DNA of 64,000 nucleotides from Paenibacillus athensensis (GCF_004514475.2 NZ_MYFO02000002.1:1-64000); one strand, 5' to 3'. Shown: positions 7,230-15,894, counted from the first letter of the stretch. Notes: generated from the letters alone by a model not told the origin. Numbers and translations: made by a program.

Positions 7230-9773
7230 ATGGTAAAGAATAACGATGACGCTGAATGGCAAGCGTCGATGGACAAACGGGCCAAGCTCAAAAAGTATGG
7301 AAAGGTAGCTCGCACGTCGATGCTGGCCATTACGATGGGCATGAGCTGGACGGCGGGCCATGCATCCGCTGCATCCCCCGGAGCCGAGCCTGCCGCTCAG
7401 CCACCTGGACCACAGGTAGCTTCCGCTGCTGCGCCGCCGCAATATACGGGAAATTCGCTGCATTATTTTAAAAATGTATTTTTGCCGCAATCCAAATATT
7501 TCAATTCGTCGAGCAGCGGGGAAACAGCGCCGGTAGCGAATAATGTGACCATTAGTGGCATTACAACTGTGGGTCAAACGTTGTCGGGAACCTATGACTA
7601 TTCGGATGCGGAGAGCGATGCAGAGAGCGGAACGACGGTGCAGTGGTATCGTTCGGACGATCAGGGGCTGACGATCAACTATACGCCCATTGGCGGAGCG
7701 ACGGGCGGCTCGTATACGCTAACGTTGGCGGATGTGGGCAAGTATATCACATTTGTGGTGACGCCGCGCGCGAGCGTTACTCCGTTCGAGGGGGCTTCGG
7801 CGGGCAGCACGACGCTGTCGCCTGTCGCCTATGCGCCAACCGCGCCGACAGCGACCGGAGTGAACGTCAGCGGCAGCGCGGTTGCGGGCCAGACACTGTC
7901 GGGCACTTATACGTACGGCGATCTCAACAGTGATGCGGAAAGCGGAACGACGGTGCAGTGGTACCGCTCGGATGATGCCGGGCAGACGGTGAACTATACG
8001 CCGATTTCTGGAGCGACGGGCGTTAGCTATACGCTGACGGGAGCGGATGTCGGCAAGTATATCACGTTTGTCGTGACGCCGCGTACGACGGTTGCGCCAA
8101 CGGATGGAAGCGCGGCGAAAAGTGAGGCAACCGGCCCGATTACTGTGGCTCCGGCTGCACCGACGGCTTCTGCGGTAGCGATCAGCGGAACGGCCCGGGC
8201 GGGTCAAACTTTGACCGGCTCGTATACGTACGGCGATGTTAACAGCGATGCGGAAAGCGGCACGACGTTCCAATGGTACCGTTCGGACGATGCCGGCCAG
8301 TCTGTGAATTATATGGCGATTTCGGGAGCGACAGGCGCTAGCTATACGCTGACGGGAGCCGATGTCGGCAAATACCTGACCTTCGTCGTAACGCCGCGTA
8401 CAGCTGTAGCGCCAACCGACGGTGCCGCGGTCAAAAGCGAGCCGACTGCACGCGTGATGGACAAGATCTCTTCGTCGTCAACGACCACGACGGTTTCGGA
8501 GCCCAAGGAAGAAGAGGCGTTGATCGAGGTTGTGGCGGTCAAGAAAAATGTGGAAACGCAGGATTCCGCCAAGCTGCTGCTGACGCGGGATAAGGACACA
8601 AAGGCGATTACGCTCGCCAACTTCCATTTTTATACGGATGGCGTTAAACAGTCGTCTCAGGATGCCAGCAAAAAAGAAACGATTGCTGTCCGGGCCAAAT
8701 CGCTGAAGGATGCGCAAAAGGTATATGCCGATATTTCCGGCGACGCTGTTTCCGTATTGCGTGACAATCAGCAAAGATTGGCCGTCATTACCGGCGATGT
8801 AGCGATTGATTTGCCGACGATTTCCGTGCCAGTGAACGATCTGGTTCAACAAACCGGCGTTGCCGCGGATAAGCTGAAGATCGAAATCAATATTGAAAAA
8901 CAACCCGCGGCGGTGAAAGAGCAAGCGGGCGAATGGGCCAGCTTGCAGCATGCAACCGTAATCGGCGAGCCTTACAAGTTCAGCTTGAACGTTAACGACG
9001 GAACGGGCGCGATGCCGATTGTTCAATATGGCAATCGTTATGCTTATCAGACGATTCCGATTCCTGAAGGCATTGCCGACCTGAACTCGCTGGGTGCGGT
9101 GATGCTGATGGACGGCAAGTATGTGCCGGTTCCCGTACGCATTGTCGATGAAGGACATGCGCTGCTGCATACGCCAACCAACGTTACGGTCATGCTGATA
9201 CAGCGCAATGAGGATTTTGCCGACATTGCCGATCACTGGAGCAAGGACGATGTGCGGCTGATGGCCAATAAGGGCAATGTACAGGGAGACGCCGCGGGAC
9301 AATATAACCCCGACCAGCAGCTGACGCGCGCTGAATTTGCCGACTTGCTGGTGAAGGCTTTTGGTCTGGGCCATCAGGATACGGCGGGTCAAGGGCCGCA
9401 ATTCAACGATTTGCCGGATGATCCCAAGCTCAAGGAAAGCATCGCCATTGTCGTGGGCGACGGCTTGTTCAACGGAATTACCGATGAAGAATTTGCACCG
9501 GATGAGGGAGTAACCCGCGAGCAAATGATTACGGTGCTGATGCGGTTCTACAAGGAGTTTGAACTGGAATCCACTCCGGATCAAGAGCCGCCTGTGTACA
9601 CGGATTCGGAACAAACCTCGGGCTGGGCTCAAGCGGATGTCAACGCCGCCAATGAAGCGGGTATTATTACCGGATACGAAAATGCCACTGTGCGTCCGCT
9701 GCATGTAGGCACACGCGCAGAAGCCACGGCATTGATTCGCCGCTTCCTGCAAAAAACGAATTTGATCAATTAA
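7230..9773 (+). CDS. SLH-domain surface protein with three Ig-like repeats
   Basis: An 847-residue exported protein. After a charged N-terminus, residues ~25-47 form a signal sequence ending near HASAAS. Three ~95-residue repeats span about 102-396. Each has the sequence order SG-x-x-x-GQTLSGTY, SDAESGTTVQWYRSDD, then YTLT-x-ADVGKYITFVVTPR, a bacterial Ig-like pattern. A Ser/Thr-rich hinge (SSSSTTTTVSEPKEEE) and a mixed beta region follow. The last ~190 residues are three S-layer homology domains (FADIADHWSKDDV at ~661, FNDLPDDPKLKESI, and SGWAQADVNAANEAGIITGY), which bind pyruvylated secondary wall polymer. The start ATG 7230 follows AGGGGGG. The protein should sit on the cell or forespore surface. 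Its neighbours are spore-coat genes. Confidence 0.88.
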   Translation: MVKNNDDAEWQASMDKRAKLKKYGKVARTSMLAITMGMSWTAGHASAASPGAEPAAQPPGPQVASAAAPPQYTGNSLHYFKNVFLPQSKYFNSSSSGETAPVANNVTISGITTVGQTLSGTYDYSDAESDAESGTTVQWYRSDDQGLTINYTPIGGATGGSYTLTLADVGKYITFVVTPRASVTPFEGASAGSTTLSPVAYAPTAPTATGVNVSGSAVAGQTLSGTYTYGDLNSDAESGTTVQWYRSDDAGQTVNYTPISGATGVSYTLTGADVGKYITFVVTPRTTVAPTDGSAAKSEATGPITVAPAAPTASAVAISGTARAGQTLTGSYTYGDVNSDAESGTTFQWYRSDDAGQSVNYMAISGATGASYTLTGADVGKYLTFVVTPRTAVAPTDGAAVKSEPTARVMDKISSSSTTTTVSEPKEEEALIEVVAVKKNVETQDSAKLLLTRDKDTKAITLANFHFYTDGVKQSSQDASKKETIAVRAKSLKDAQKVYADISGDAVSVLRDNQQRLAVITGDVAIDLPTISVPVNDLVQQTGVAADKLKIEINIEKQPAAVKEQAGEWASLQHATVIGEPYKFSLNVNDGTGAMPIVQYGNRYAYQTIPIPEGIADLNSLGAVMLMDGKYVPVPVRIVDEGHALLHTPTNVTVMLIQRNEDFADIADHWSKDDVRLMANKGNVQGDAAGQYNPDQQLTRAEFADLLVKAFGLGHQDTAGQGPQFNDLPDDPKLKESIAIVVGDGLFNGITDEEFAPDEGVTREQMITVLMRFYKEFELESTPDQEPPVYTDSEQTSGWAQADVNAANEAGIITGYENATVRPLHVGTRAEATALIRRFLQKTNLIN

Positions 9774-9792
9774 AGCGCCGCTTCCGGCCATG

Positions 9793-9847
9793 AAAAAACC
9801 TCAAAGCTGTTTGTCGCGATGTTGCGGCAAGAGCTTCGAGGTTTTTT
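9793..9847. terminator. Bidirectional terminator between convergent genes
   Basis: AAAAAACCTCAAAGCT pairs with AGCTTCGAGGTTTTTT across a ~20-nt loop. A-tract and T-tract flank the stem, so it can serve both the SLH gene (+) and the converging YheC/D gene (-). Confidence 0.8.
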
Positions 9848-9872
9848 GGCGTTGCTCAATCTTGGCGGGCCG

Positions 9873-11945
9873 TTAGCGGTGCAGGGCCTTGGCGTATTGG
9901 CTGGTCTGCAAGATCAGGGCGTACGGAATGACGTAGCGGGCTGCTTCATAAGGATGCACCACGCCAGCCGGGCCCTCGTATTCGCCGCCCAGCAAGCGAA
10001 TCGTGCCTGCGCTGTCAATCGCCGCGTCGAGAATCAGCTCATGAATGTGATGACGGCTCGCTGTATTAAGCTGCTCAGCCATCGTGCAGGTTAGCGCATG
10101 CAATCGGTCATTCAGGCGGATTCCCTCCATTTCCGGGAATTCCCGGTCCAGCAGCCAGTCCCATTTGACCTCGCAAGGCAGCGCCGCTTGCGGTTCATCG
10201 GACGCTAGCGCCAGGAGCGGAGCAATATGCAGCAACCGCCAAGCGCCTTCGGCCGTCTTCGTCATATACATGCGAAGATGTAAAGCGTGGCCGTCGTGCG
10301 TGGAGCTGCTGATTTGCTCAATCAGTATATAGCCGGAATCGTAAAACAGCTGTAAAAATGCTTGAAATTCGGAAGCTGTCAGCGTGTGGACGAATTGCTC
10401 CTCCTGCACGACATAACGGTCCGTCAAACGGCGAATCATCAAGACATCCTCCAGTTGCCGGGCATTGTCGGTTTTCATGACAACGAGCCCGCAGCGGTCG
10501 ATAAAGTGTTGCGCTTCTTCCGGGCCTTCGGGGCGCACGAATTGCGGCAGGTGAGCGGCCAGCTCCGCATGCCGGGACGCGACGGCAAAAAACAACGACG
10601 ACGGGACCGGCCCCTTGGGTTCATTGGACGTCAGCTGCAGGTTGGAGCTCGGCCGATACAGCGTATAGGCTGCTTCAAGGTCCGTTTGCTCCATCAGGTT
10701 ATACACCCTGTCGGGAAATGCAAACAGCCGCTTCGACCAGCTTGGTCCTTCACGCCAATAACCGGAAATCGACCCGGCCCGAAAGCTGATATCTTCAAGT
10801 AAAAAATAAGCCAGTTGTACGCCGTGCGCTCCGGCAACATCAGCAAAGGCTTCCAGATCCTCGCGTTCCGGCGGCTCGCTGAACAGCAGGCCCAGGCTGA
10901 AGGGCTCATTGCTATGAGCGGGCAGCCTGCTCTTTGGATTAGCCTGCTCGGCGATGTATTTGACATACGCGACCGCTTGCACGGCCCGCTCCTGCTCATG
11001 ATACAACGTGCCCGGGCACGTATTGGCTTCATAAAACCAAATACGCCGCTCCGCGTCGATCGCCAGATCGATGCCCAGCTCATTCAGCGGATGTGCGTAA
11101 TGGGAGTCGATGAACGCGGCCAATTCCAGTCCCAGTGCCGTCATCTGCGCAGATAAGCTTTCGGCTTGGCCGGGGAACAATCGCTGCAAAAACGGTTCTA
11201 CGGGCTCCGTGCGTCCGCCGACGCTGACATTGCTGGTAATCGTATTGATCGCCCCGATGCGCGGGTAAATAATCGTCACGTTCCATTCGCCGCACCCGTC
11301 CCGCTGGACCAGCACGCGAAAATCGAAAGGCTCCTGCTCAGGAGTCAAGCAAACGATGTACGGCTGGATCAAATATTCGCGATTCAATTGGGCGACAAAC
11401 GCATCCAGCTCCGTGCGATTCATCCAGGTCCAATCCGCACCAGCCTGAAGCCCGTACTGATCGTTCCGGCGCACCATCGCTTGTACGCCCTCCCCGCGGC
11501 TGCCCTGCACCGGCTTGATGACCAGCTTGCTATGGGCTTCCAGCAGCTCCGTGATCTGAGAGGCATCCTCCAGCACCGCTGTTGGTACCAGATGCTTGGC
11601 TAACACGGGATGCTCGGCAAGCATTTTGGTAATTTCCCATTTGTTATCGATTAAAAAAGCCGTAAACGGCACGAGCTTGCGAAAAATCAGCTCCCGGTCC
11701 GAGCGGCGGCGCGGTCCCCAAGGCCGGATGTTCATAATCGCCTGCGGAAACGGCAGCACGCGTTCGTTCCAGACGCCTTCCTCAAACATCACACCAGACA
11801 CCGTCATCTGATCCAAATCAATGCCCGCTTCGTTAAAAAACACCAATTGCACGTCCTGCCTGACGGATTCCGCGACAATCGCTTGTACACGGTTTTCGGT
11901 CATCACTGAAAACGGGTCGTGGGGATGAAACACGCCGATCAGCAC
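9873..11945 (-). CDS. Double-length YheC/YheD ATP-grasp spore coat protein
   Basis: A 690-residue protein made of two YheC/D-like halves. The first half has IGVFHPHDPFS, VQLVFFNEAGID, then an ATP-grasp core with KLVIKPVQGSRGEG, YLIQPYIV, FDFRVLVQRDG, LGIDLAID and FYEANTCPG. The second half repeats the layout (SLGLLFSEPP, VQLAYFLLED, YILIEQIS, LRMYMTK) but has lost the glycine-rich phosphate loop, reading VVMKTDNARQLED, so it is probably not catalytic. I chose the GTG at 11945 because AAGGAGGAG lies about 6 nt upstream and the protein then begins as its paralogue does. ATG 11978 is an in-frame alternative without a ribosome-binding site. A TATAAT box on this strand at 12003-12008 gives a short leader. 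Confidence 0.8.
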   Translation of the reverse strand: MLIGVFHPHDPFSVMTENRVQAIVAESVRQDVQLVFFNEAGIDLDQMTVSGVMFEEGVWNERVLPFPQAIMNIRPWGPRRRSDRELIFRKLVPFTAFLIDNKWEITKMLAEHPVLAKHLVPTAVLEDASQITELLEAHSKLVIKPVQGSRGEGVQAMVRRNDQYGLQAGADWTWMNRTELDAFVAQLNREYLIQPYIVCLTPEQEPFDFRVLVQRDGCGEWNVTIIYPRIGAINTITSNVSVGGRTEPVEPFLQRLFPGQAESLSAQMTALGLELAAFIDSHYAHPLNELGIDLAIDAERRIWFYEANTCPGTLYHEQERAVQAVAYVKYIAEQANPKSRLPAHSNEPFSLGLLFSEPPEREDLEAFADVAGAHGVQLAYFLLEDISFRAGSISGYWREGPSWSKRLFAFPDRVYNLMEQTDLEAAYTLYRPSSNLQLTSNEPKGPVPSSLFFAVASRHAELAAHLPQFVRPEGPEEAQHFIDRCGLVVMKTDNARQLEDVLMIRRLTDRYVVQEEQFVHTLTASEFQAFLQLFYDSGYILIEQISSSTHDGHALHLRMYMTKTAEGAWRLLHIAPLLALASDEPQAALPCEVKWDWLLDREFPEMEGIRLNDRLHALTCTMAEQLNTASRHHIHELILDAAIDSAGTIRLLGGEYEGPAGVVHPYEAARYVIPYALILQTSQYAKALHR

Positions 11946-12002
11946 GCAAAGCTCCTCCTTCAGTCTGCTTACTGGCATGCAGCGCAGTGTCGTTTGTCCT
12001 TC

Positions 12003-12008
12003 ATTATA
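12003..12008 (-). promoter_or_regulatory. -10 box of the double YheC/D gene
   Basis: Read on the minus strand the bases are TATAAT, 58 nt before the chosen GTG start at 11945. A convincing -35 at 17 bp was not found, so this is a -10 match only. Confidence 0.4.
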
Positions 12009-12202
12009 ACAAATGCGGGCAGTCTTTTTCTTGCCTTTCGTAATACTTTCACCGTGTTCAGGTTGCGGCGGATCGGCGATGATAGGGAAGGCGAGGCGAT
12101 CACACGACAAGGAAGCGCGCGAAGCGGGGATTTCTCCCTATTCCGCAGTGCGAGCGCCGACTCGGCGTTCGTATGCTGCGCGCGGCCTTACGCCCCGTCA
12201 CC

Positions 12203-12285
12203 AGGTGTCGCAGGTTCGAATCCTGCATCGCCCCGACGGCGATTAGCTCAGTGGTAGAGCACTCGACTGTAAATCGAGCGTACCT
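12203..12285 (+). ncRNA. Circularly permuted tRNA-like RNA with Tyr (GTA) anticodon arm
   Basis: All parts of a tRNA are present but in rotated order. The T-arm comes first (GCAGG 12210-12214, loop TTCGAAT, CCTGC 12222-12226), then the acceptor 3' strand ATCGCC (12227-12232), a 5-nt loop CCGAC and the acceptor 5' strand GGCGAT (12238-12243). U8-A9 follow, then the D-arm GCTC/GAGC (loop AGTGGTA) and an anticodon arm CTCGA/TCGAG with loop CTGTAAA, giving GTA at 12269-12271. The two ends pair as a long variable arm: AGGTGT (12203-12208) with GTACCT (12280-12285), including two GU pairs. Core bases (U8, A14, G18G19, A21, U33, TTC, A58) are all canonical. No free CCA end exists. Alternatives are a Y-RNA (YrlA-type) tRNA mimic, a permuted tRNA gene needing end processing, or a permuted intron-exon product. 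Confidence 0.65.
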
Positions 12286-12307
12286 TTCTTCAACAGCCTT
12301 GGCAAAA

Positions 12308-12518
12308 AGAGTCCCTGCGGGCCTTCACGGCCGCACCGAAGCGCCGGCTTTGCGAGCTGCGGATACCGGCCGCGGCTGCGCGCGCCTTCCGCTGATGGAC
12401 GCTCGGCTGGCTAACGGCTTGCCTGCGGGCAAGCTCTGAAGCCGGCGGTATTCATGAGCGACTGGAGTGCCAGGCCTGGCCTCAAGACGGCTCCCGTCGG
12501 GCGCAACGGCGGGACTCT
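12308..12518 (+). ncRNA. Structured RNA domain downstream of the tRNA-like module
   Basis: A ~210-nt stretch is closed by an exact 8-bp long-range helix, AGAGTCCC (12308-12315) with GGGACTCT (12511-12518). Inside lies a second exact 9-bp helix, CGCCGGCTT (12342-12350) with AAGCCGGCG (12439-12447). Local hairpins are at 12316-12335 (one bulged G), 12417-12434 (7 bp, loop TGCG) and 12486-12498 (GACGG/CCGTC). Nesting of two exact long-range helices around hairpins is what a folded RNA would show. It ends 52 nt before the slipin start, so it could be the 3' domain of one RNA with the tRNA-like module, or a long slipin leader. I do not recognise the family; group I, group II and RNase P landmarks were not found. 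Confidence 0.5.
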
Positions 12519-12570
12519 CTATGCTTAGGCGCCTATCCATCCGATATTTTACACGAAAAAGGTGATAAAG

Positions 12571-13692
12571 ATGATGTGGAAAACGATCAACATTCAAAAC
12601 GACGAACGCGGGCTTCTGTTTCGCGACGGCCGCTACGTCAAGCTGCTGGCGCCCGGCCGGCAGCGCTACCTCCCGCTGCGCGGCGAAAGCGTGGAACTGC
12701 TGAACGTGCTGCGCCCGTTCTCTGTGCCGGGCAAGGACCTGCGCTTGTTTCTCGGCGACGACCGGCTGCGCATGGAGCTGAGCGTGGTGGAGGTGGCTGA
12801 CGACGAATACGCGCTGCACTTTGAGGACGGCCAGTTTGTCTCGGTGCTGGCTACCGGCAGGCACGCCTTCTGGCACGCGCTCAAGCGGCATGAAATCGTT
12901 CGCGCCGACAAGCGCGATCCGTTGCTTCCGGCCGGGATCAGCGCGACGGTCGCGGTCAAGCTGGTGGCGCTCGGCGTCGTTCAGGCGGTCGATGTGGGCA
13001 GCCACGAGGTCGGCTTGCTTTTTTTTAACCATGTGCTGCACAAACAGCTTGGTCCCGGGCGTTACTTCTTCTGGCGGGGGCCGGTAAGCGTAACGGTCCG
13101 CAATATCGATCTGCGCCAGCAGCAGCAAGATGTCACCGGCCAGGAGATGATGACGATGGACAAAATCGCCCTGCGCCTCAACTTCGTCTGCCAGTACAAA
13201 ATCATCGACCCGCTCAAATCGCTCGAAATCAAGGCGTTGGAGGAGCAAATTTATGTGCGGCTGCAGCTGCAGCTTCGGGAATATGTCGGGACGCTCAAGC
13301 TCGATGAATTGCTGAACATGCGGCAGGAAATCGCGGCGTTTGTGCTGACGAGGCTGAATGCGGAAAGCGCGACGTACGGCGTGCAGTTCATTTCGGCTGG
13401 GGTGAAGGATGTCATTTTGCCCGGCGATGTCAAAGAGATTCTGAACACCGTGCTGCTCGCGGAGAAGAAAGCACAGGCCAACCTGATTACGCGGCGGGAG
13501 GAGACGGCTTCAACGCGCAGCCTGTTGAACACGGCCAAGCTGATGGAGGAAAACCAGACGTTGTACCGTTTGAAGGAGCTGGAGTTTCTTGAGAAAATTT
13601 GTGAGAAAATCGGCTCGGTGTCTGTTGGCGGCGGGGGCAGCCTGCTGGAGCAGCTGAACTTTTTTCTGGCCGATAAAAGCCGGGGCGTCTAG
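12571..13692 (+). CDS. Slipin (SPFH/Band 7 family membrane-associated protein)
   Basis: A 373-residue protein with an SPFH domain from about residue 145 to 300. Landmarks are VDVGSHEVGLLFFNHVLHKQ, LGPGRYFFWRG, an MTMDKIALRLNF strand and the closing YGVQFISAGVKDVILPGD. After this comes a helical tail (VLLAEKKAQANLITRREETA) typical of prohibitin/stomatin assembly regions. The first ~140 residues are an extra beta-rich segment with a related LLAPGRQRYLPLRG motif. No clear N-terminal membrane hairpin is seen. ATG 12571 follows AAAGGTGAT by 6 nt. Some bacterial slipins occur in RNA-repair gene sets with RtcB or Ro60 proteins. Here the neighbour is the tRNA-like RNA; the functional link is inference. 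Confidence 0.8.
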   Translation: MMWKTINIQNDERGLLFRDGRYVKLLAPGRQRYLPLRGESVELLNVLRPFSVPGKDLRLFLGDDRLRMELSVVEVADDEYALHFEDGQFVSVLATGRHAFWHALKRHEIVRADKRDPLLPAGISATVAVKLVALGVVQAVDVGSHEVGLLFFNHVLHKQLGPGRYFFWRGPVSVTVRNIDLRQQQQDVTGQEMMTMDKIALRLNFVCQYKIIDPLKSLEIKALEEQIYVRLQLQLREYVGTLKLDELLNMRQEIAAFVLTRLNAESATYGVQFISAGVKDVILPGDVKEILNTVLLAEKKAQANLITRREETASTRSLLNTAKLMEENQTLYRLKELEFLEKICEKIGSVSVGGGGSLLEQLNFFLADKSRGV

Positions 13693-13755
13693 CTTGAAGT
13701 TTGGCAAATGATGGATTACGATAGTGGAAAATCGACGTTGGGAGAAGAAGCGTTT

Positions 13756-14766
13756 ATGAGTTCTGCCTTCATGTTACCCATTCAATATCCGCCAATTACG
13801 TCCTATCAGCACCATGCGGCGACGTTATCGATTATGGCTGCGCACGGAGATGACCTGCCGTGGTTTTGCAGCAACTATATCCAGCTGAGAGTGAATGTGA
13901 ATCCCGATTCCAGACCTTGGCTGGATTTTTTTTCGTTTTTGTATCAGGAGTTTCACAATTGCCCGTATTTGCGCGTGCAGCATCTGGAGAGCGAGCTGAT
14001 CACGGAGCTGTGTCCGGACGTGGCGGAATTTGCTGTCCGCAGCCTGCGGATCGGCTATTATGTGTACGCTGTGATCGATTGCGCGCTTGTGCCGGCGTAT
14101 GCCGATTATGGCAAGGAAGCGGCGCCGCATCCGATTTTGCTGTATGGCTGCGATACGGAGCGGGAGCTGCTGTATGCGGGCGATTTTTTTCGGGGACGGT
14201 TTGCTTGGGAGACGATTGGGTTTGAGGATTTTCGCAGCGCGTTTCGGGCGGTGAAGCCGGGAGGATTTAATTTTGTCGGCGCCAAGCTGATTCAGCCGTA
14301 TGTGCAGATAAGGTATGAGCTGGATCTGGAGACGGTCGGCGCTTTGTTCGCCGATTATTTGTACGGGCGGGAGACGGAGGAGCGCTACCGGATGGACCGC
14401 AATCTCAATCCCGATATTCGCAAGGGATTGGATGCGGTGTATGACCGGCTTGTGCAGGAGGTCGAGCGGCATCTGGATGAGCCGGAGGTGTTCCATCTGA
14501 CTTCGTTTCATGTGCTGCATGATCACAAGCGGGCGCTCGTGCGTATTATCGGCTATTTGCAGGAGCGAGGGCATCTGGAGCGCGATTACGGCTTTGCGGC
14601 TCTTGAAACGGCAGCGCTGGCATTGCGCAACACGATTCTCAAATATAGCCTCCGGCCGTCGCCCAAGCTGCGCGATCAAATCCTGCGCATGCTGGAGGCA
14701 CTGCGGGAAGCGGAGCGCTCTGCGCTGACGGCGCTGCTCGCCGAATGGCCGCAGGCTCCTGCCTGA
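13756..14766 (+). CDS. BtrH N-terminal-like protein of unknown role
   Basis: A 336-residue soluble protein. The segment ITSYQHHAATLSIMAAHGDD through DFFRGRFAWETIGFEDFRSAF resembles the papain-like BtrH N-terminal fold. Features include HPILLYGCDTERELLYAGDF, the 'histidine, then active-site-adjacent aspartate' strand of such domains. A clear catalytic Cys-His pair is not obvious. The C-terminal ~150 residues are helical (YDRLVQEVERHLDEPE). Such proteins occur near peptide or aminoglycoside biosynthesis genes, but no such cluster is present. The ATG 13756 is preferred (GGGAGAAG upstream) over 13708. It follows the slipin stop by 63 nt and could be cotranscribed. The function is unknown. Confidence 0.6.
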   Translation: MSSAFMLPIQYPPITSYQHHAATLSIMAAHGDDLPWFCSNYIQLRVNVNPDSRPWLDFFSFLYQEFHNCPYLRVQHLESELITELCPDVAEFAVRSLRIGYYVYAVIDCALVPAYADYGKEAAPHPILLYGCDTERELLYAGDFFRGRFAWETIGFEDFRSAFRAVKPGGFNFVGAKLIQPYVQIRYELDLETVGALFADYLYGRETEERYRMDRNLNPDIRKGLDAVYDRLVQEVERHLDEPEVFHLTSFHVLHDHKRALVRIIGYLQERGHLERDYGFAALETAALALRNTILKYSLRPSPKLRDQILRMLEALREAERSALTALLAEWPQAPA

Positions 14767-14983
14767 AGGCGCTGCGTGCGAGCGCGGCAAGCCATCGGCC
14801 TGCGTACAGCGAGCGGCAGCAGCAAGGAGGCTTGCGCGTGTGCATAGCGGGCGGAAAGCGGCGGCAATTGCAGAGGGCAGAGGGCAGTCTACCGTGGGCA
14901 GACCGTCTGGCACCCGCACCGCACCTGCGCAGCAAGCGATGCTCCGGTAGCCGCAGGCAGTTGCCACGCCCGGGCGCTGCCCA

Positions 14984-15448
14984 TTACGGCGCTGCCTGCG
15001 CTGGAACGCCGTCAAGCGACATGGCAAGCCGGGAACGGCCGTCGCTGTACTGCCAGACGAGCGTCTGGCCGCTGGCGACAAGGCGGACGGCGTCTTCGTC
15101 AGCGGACGAGGTGTGCGCCGGTCCGGCCTGCTGCCGGAAGCGGGCGAGAATGTCGGCGTAGCCGAGCGGCAGCCGAACTTGGCGAATATCGCCGTTTTTG
15201 TCAAACACGACGGCGTATTGGACGTTGGCGGGGTCCTCCGCGATCGCAATAAAAGGCGGCGCCGCAGCCGGCATCGACGTCACCTCGCTCAAATGCATGG
15301 CCGATAATCGGGCCGCATAATCGGCCGGGACGTAAGGGGCGGAGTCGTCCTCGGCGGAAGCCGACAAGGGCTGTATGGCGGCGCAGCCGGTTAACGCCGG
15401 TATGGTGAATATAGACAGCAGCAAGAGCAGGCTGCGGATCAGCTTCAT
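14984..15448 (-). CDS. Small lipoprotein of unknown function
   Basis: A 154-residue protein with a lipoprotein signal: charged MKLIR, a leucine-rich core, then the lipobox LTGC with Cys at ~21. The mature part contains PPFIAIAEDPANVQYAVVFDKNGDI and LVWQYSDGRSRLAMSLDG. This has a beta-rich look but matches no family I can name. GAGGAGG lies just upstream of ATG 15448. It converges with the BtrH-like gene across ~220 nt of GC-rich sequence in which I see no gene. Confidence 0.7.
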   Translation of the reverse strand: MKLIRSLLLLLSIFTIPALTGCAAIQPLSASAEDDSAPYVPADYAARLSAMHLSEVTSMPAAAPPFIAIAEDPANVQYAVVFDKNGDIRQVRLPLGYADILARFRQQAGPAHTSSADEDAVRLVASGQTLVWQYSDGRSRLAMSLDGVPAQAAP

Positions 15449-15894
15449 GGAAATTTCCTCCTCTTTTCCTTTCTAGCCGTATACTGGAATAGACGCGTAG
15501 CAGCGGGCAAGGTTGCGGGACCGGAAGGAGGAGTTTTTCGGGCTTGGTAATTTGTCGTTTTTTGAAGGTGTTTGTCGAATTTGCTACGAATAAATGAGAT
15601 AGGCGTTTTTTTAGTCAGAAGGAAGTGGTGCAGGCGGCCTGTCCGGCCAATAATTGTGATCAGCTACGTCTCATTTAAGCCCTATTTCCCCAATCATAAA
15701 TAGACCGGCAAAGCGGAAACGCCTGTCTGCTGCGGCGCGGCTGTCGAAGGATTATGACAAAAATTTCACAAGTTATTCAAATTGACAGATAAATGTTTCA
15801 ATTGTGAAAATAAATGTGGAGGATTCAACGCGCTCGCGTCGTATACTTGATAAGTAGTATAGGACCGCATGACTAGTCACTAAGGAGGATATCT
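15449..15894. other. 446-nt intergenic region before the chemoreceptor
   Basis: No gene is seen. The region is AT-rich relative to its surroundings. A TTGACA hexamer at 15782-15787 lies on the plus strand with only a weak -10 (TGAAAA) at 17 bp. A TATACT hexamer at 15842-15847 has no clear -35. A sigma-D type promoter for the chemoreceptor was not recognised. Confidence 0.4.

Noticed and set aside
12308-12518. Group I intron, group II intron or RNase P RNA
   Set aside because: I looked for the P7-type core, the domain V hairpin and the RNase P conserved boxes and did not find them; a covariance search would be needed to exclude a divergent or permuted form.
13825-15249. 474-codon open frame on the minus strand
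   Set aside because: It is opposite the BtrH-like gene and overlaps the lipoprotein; composition is that of a shadow frame.
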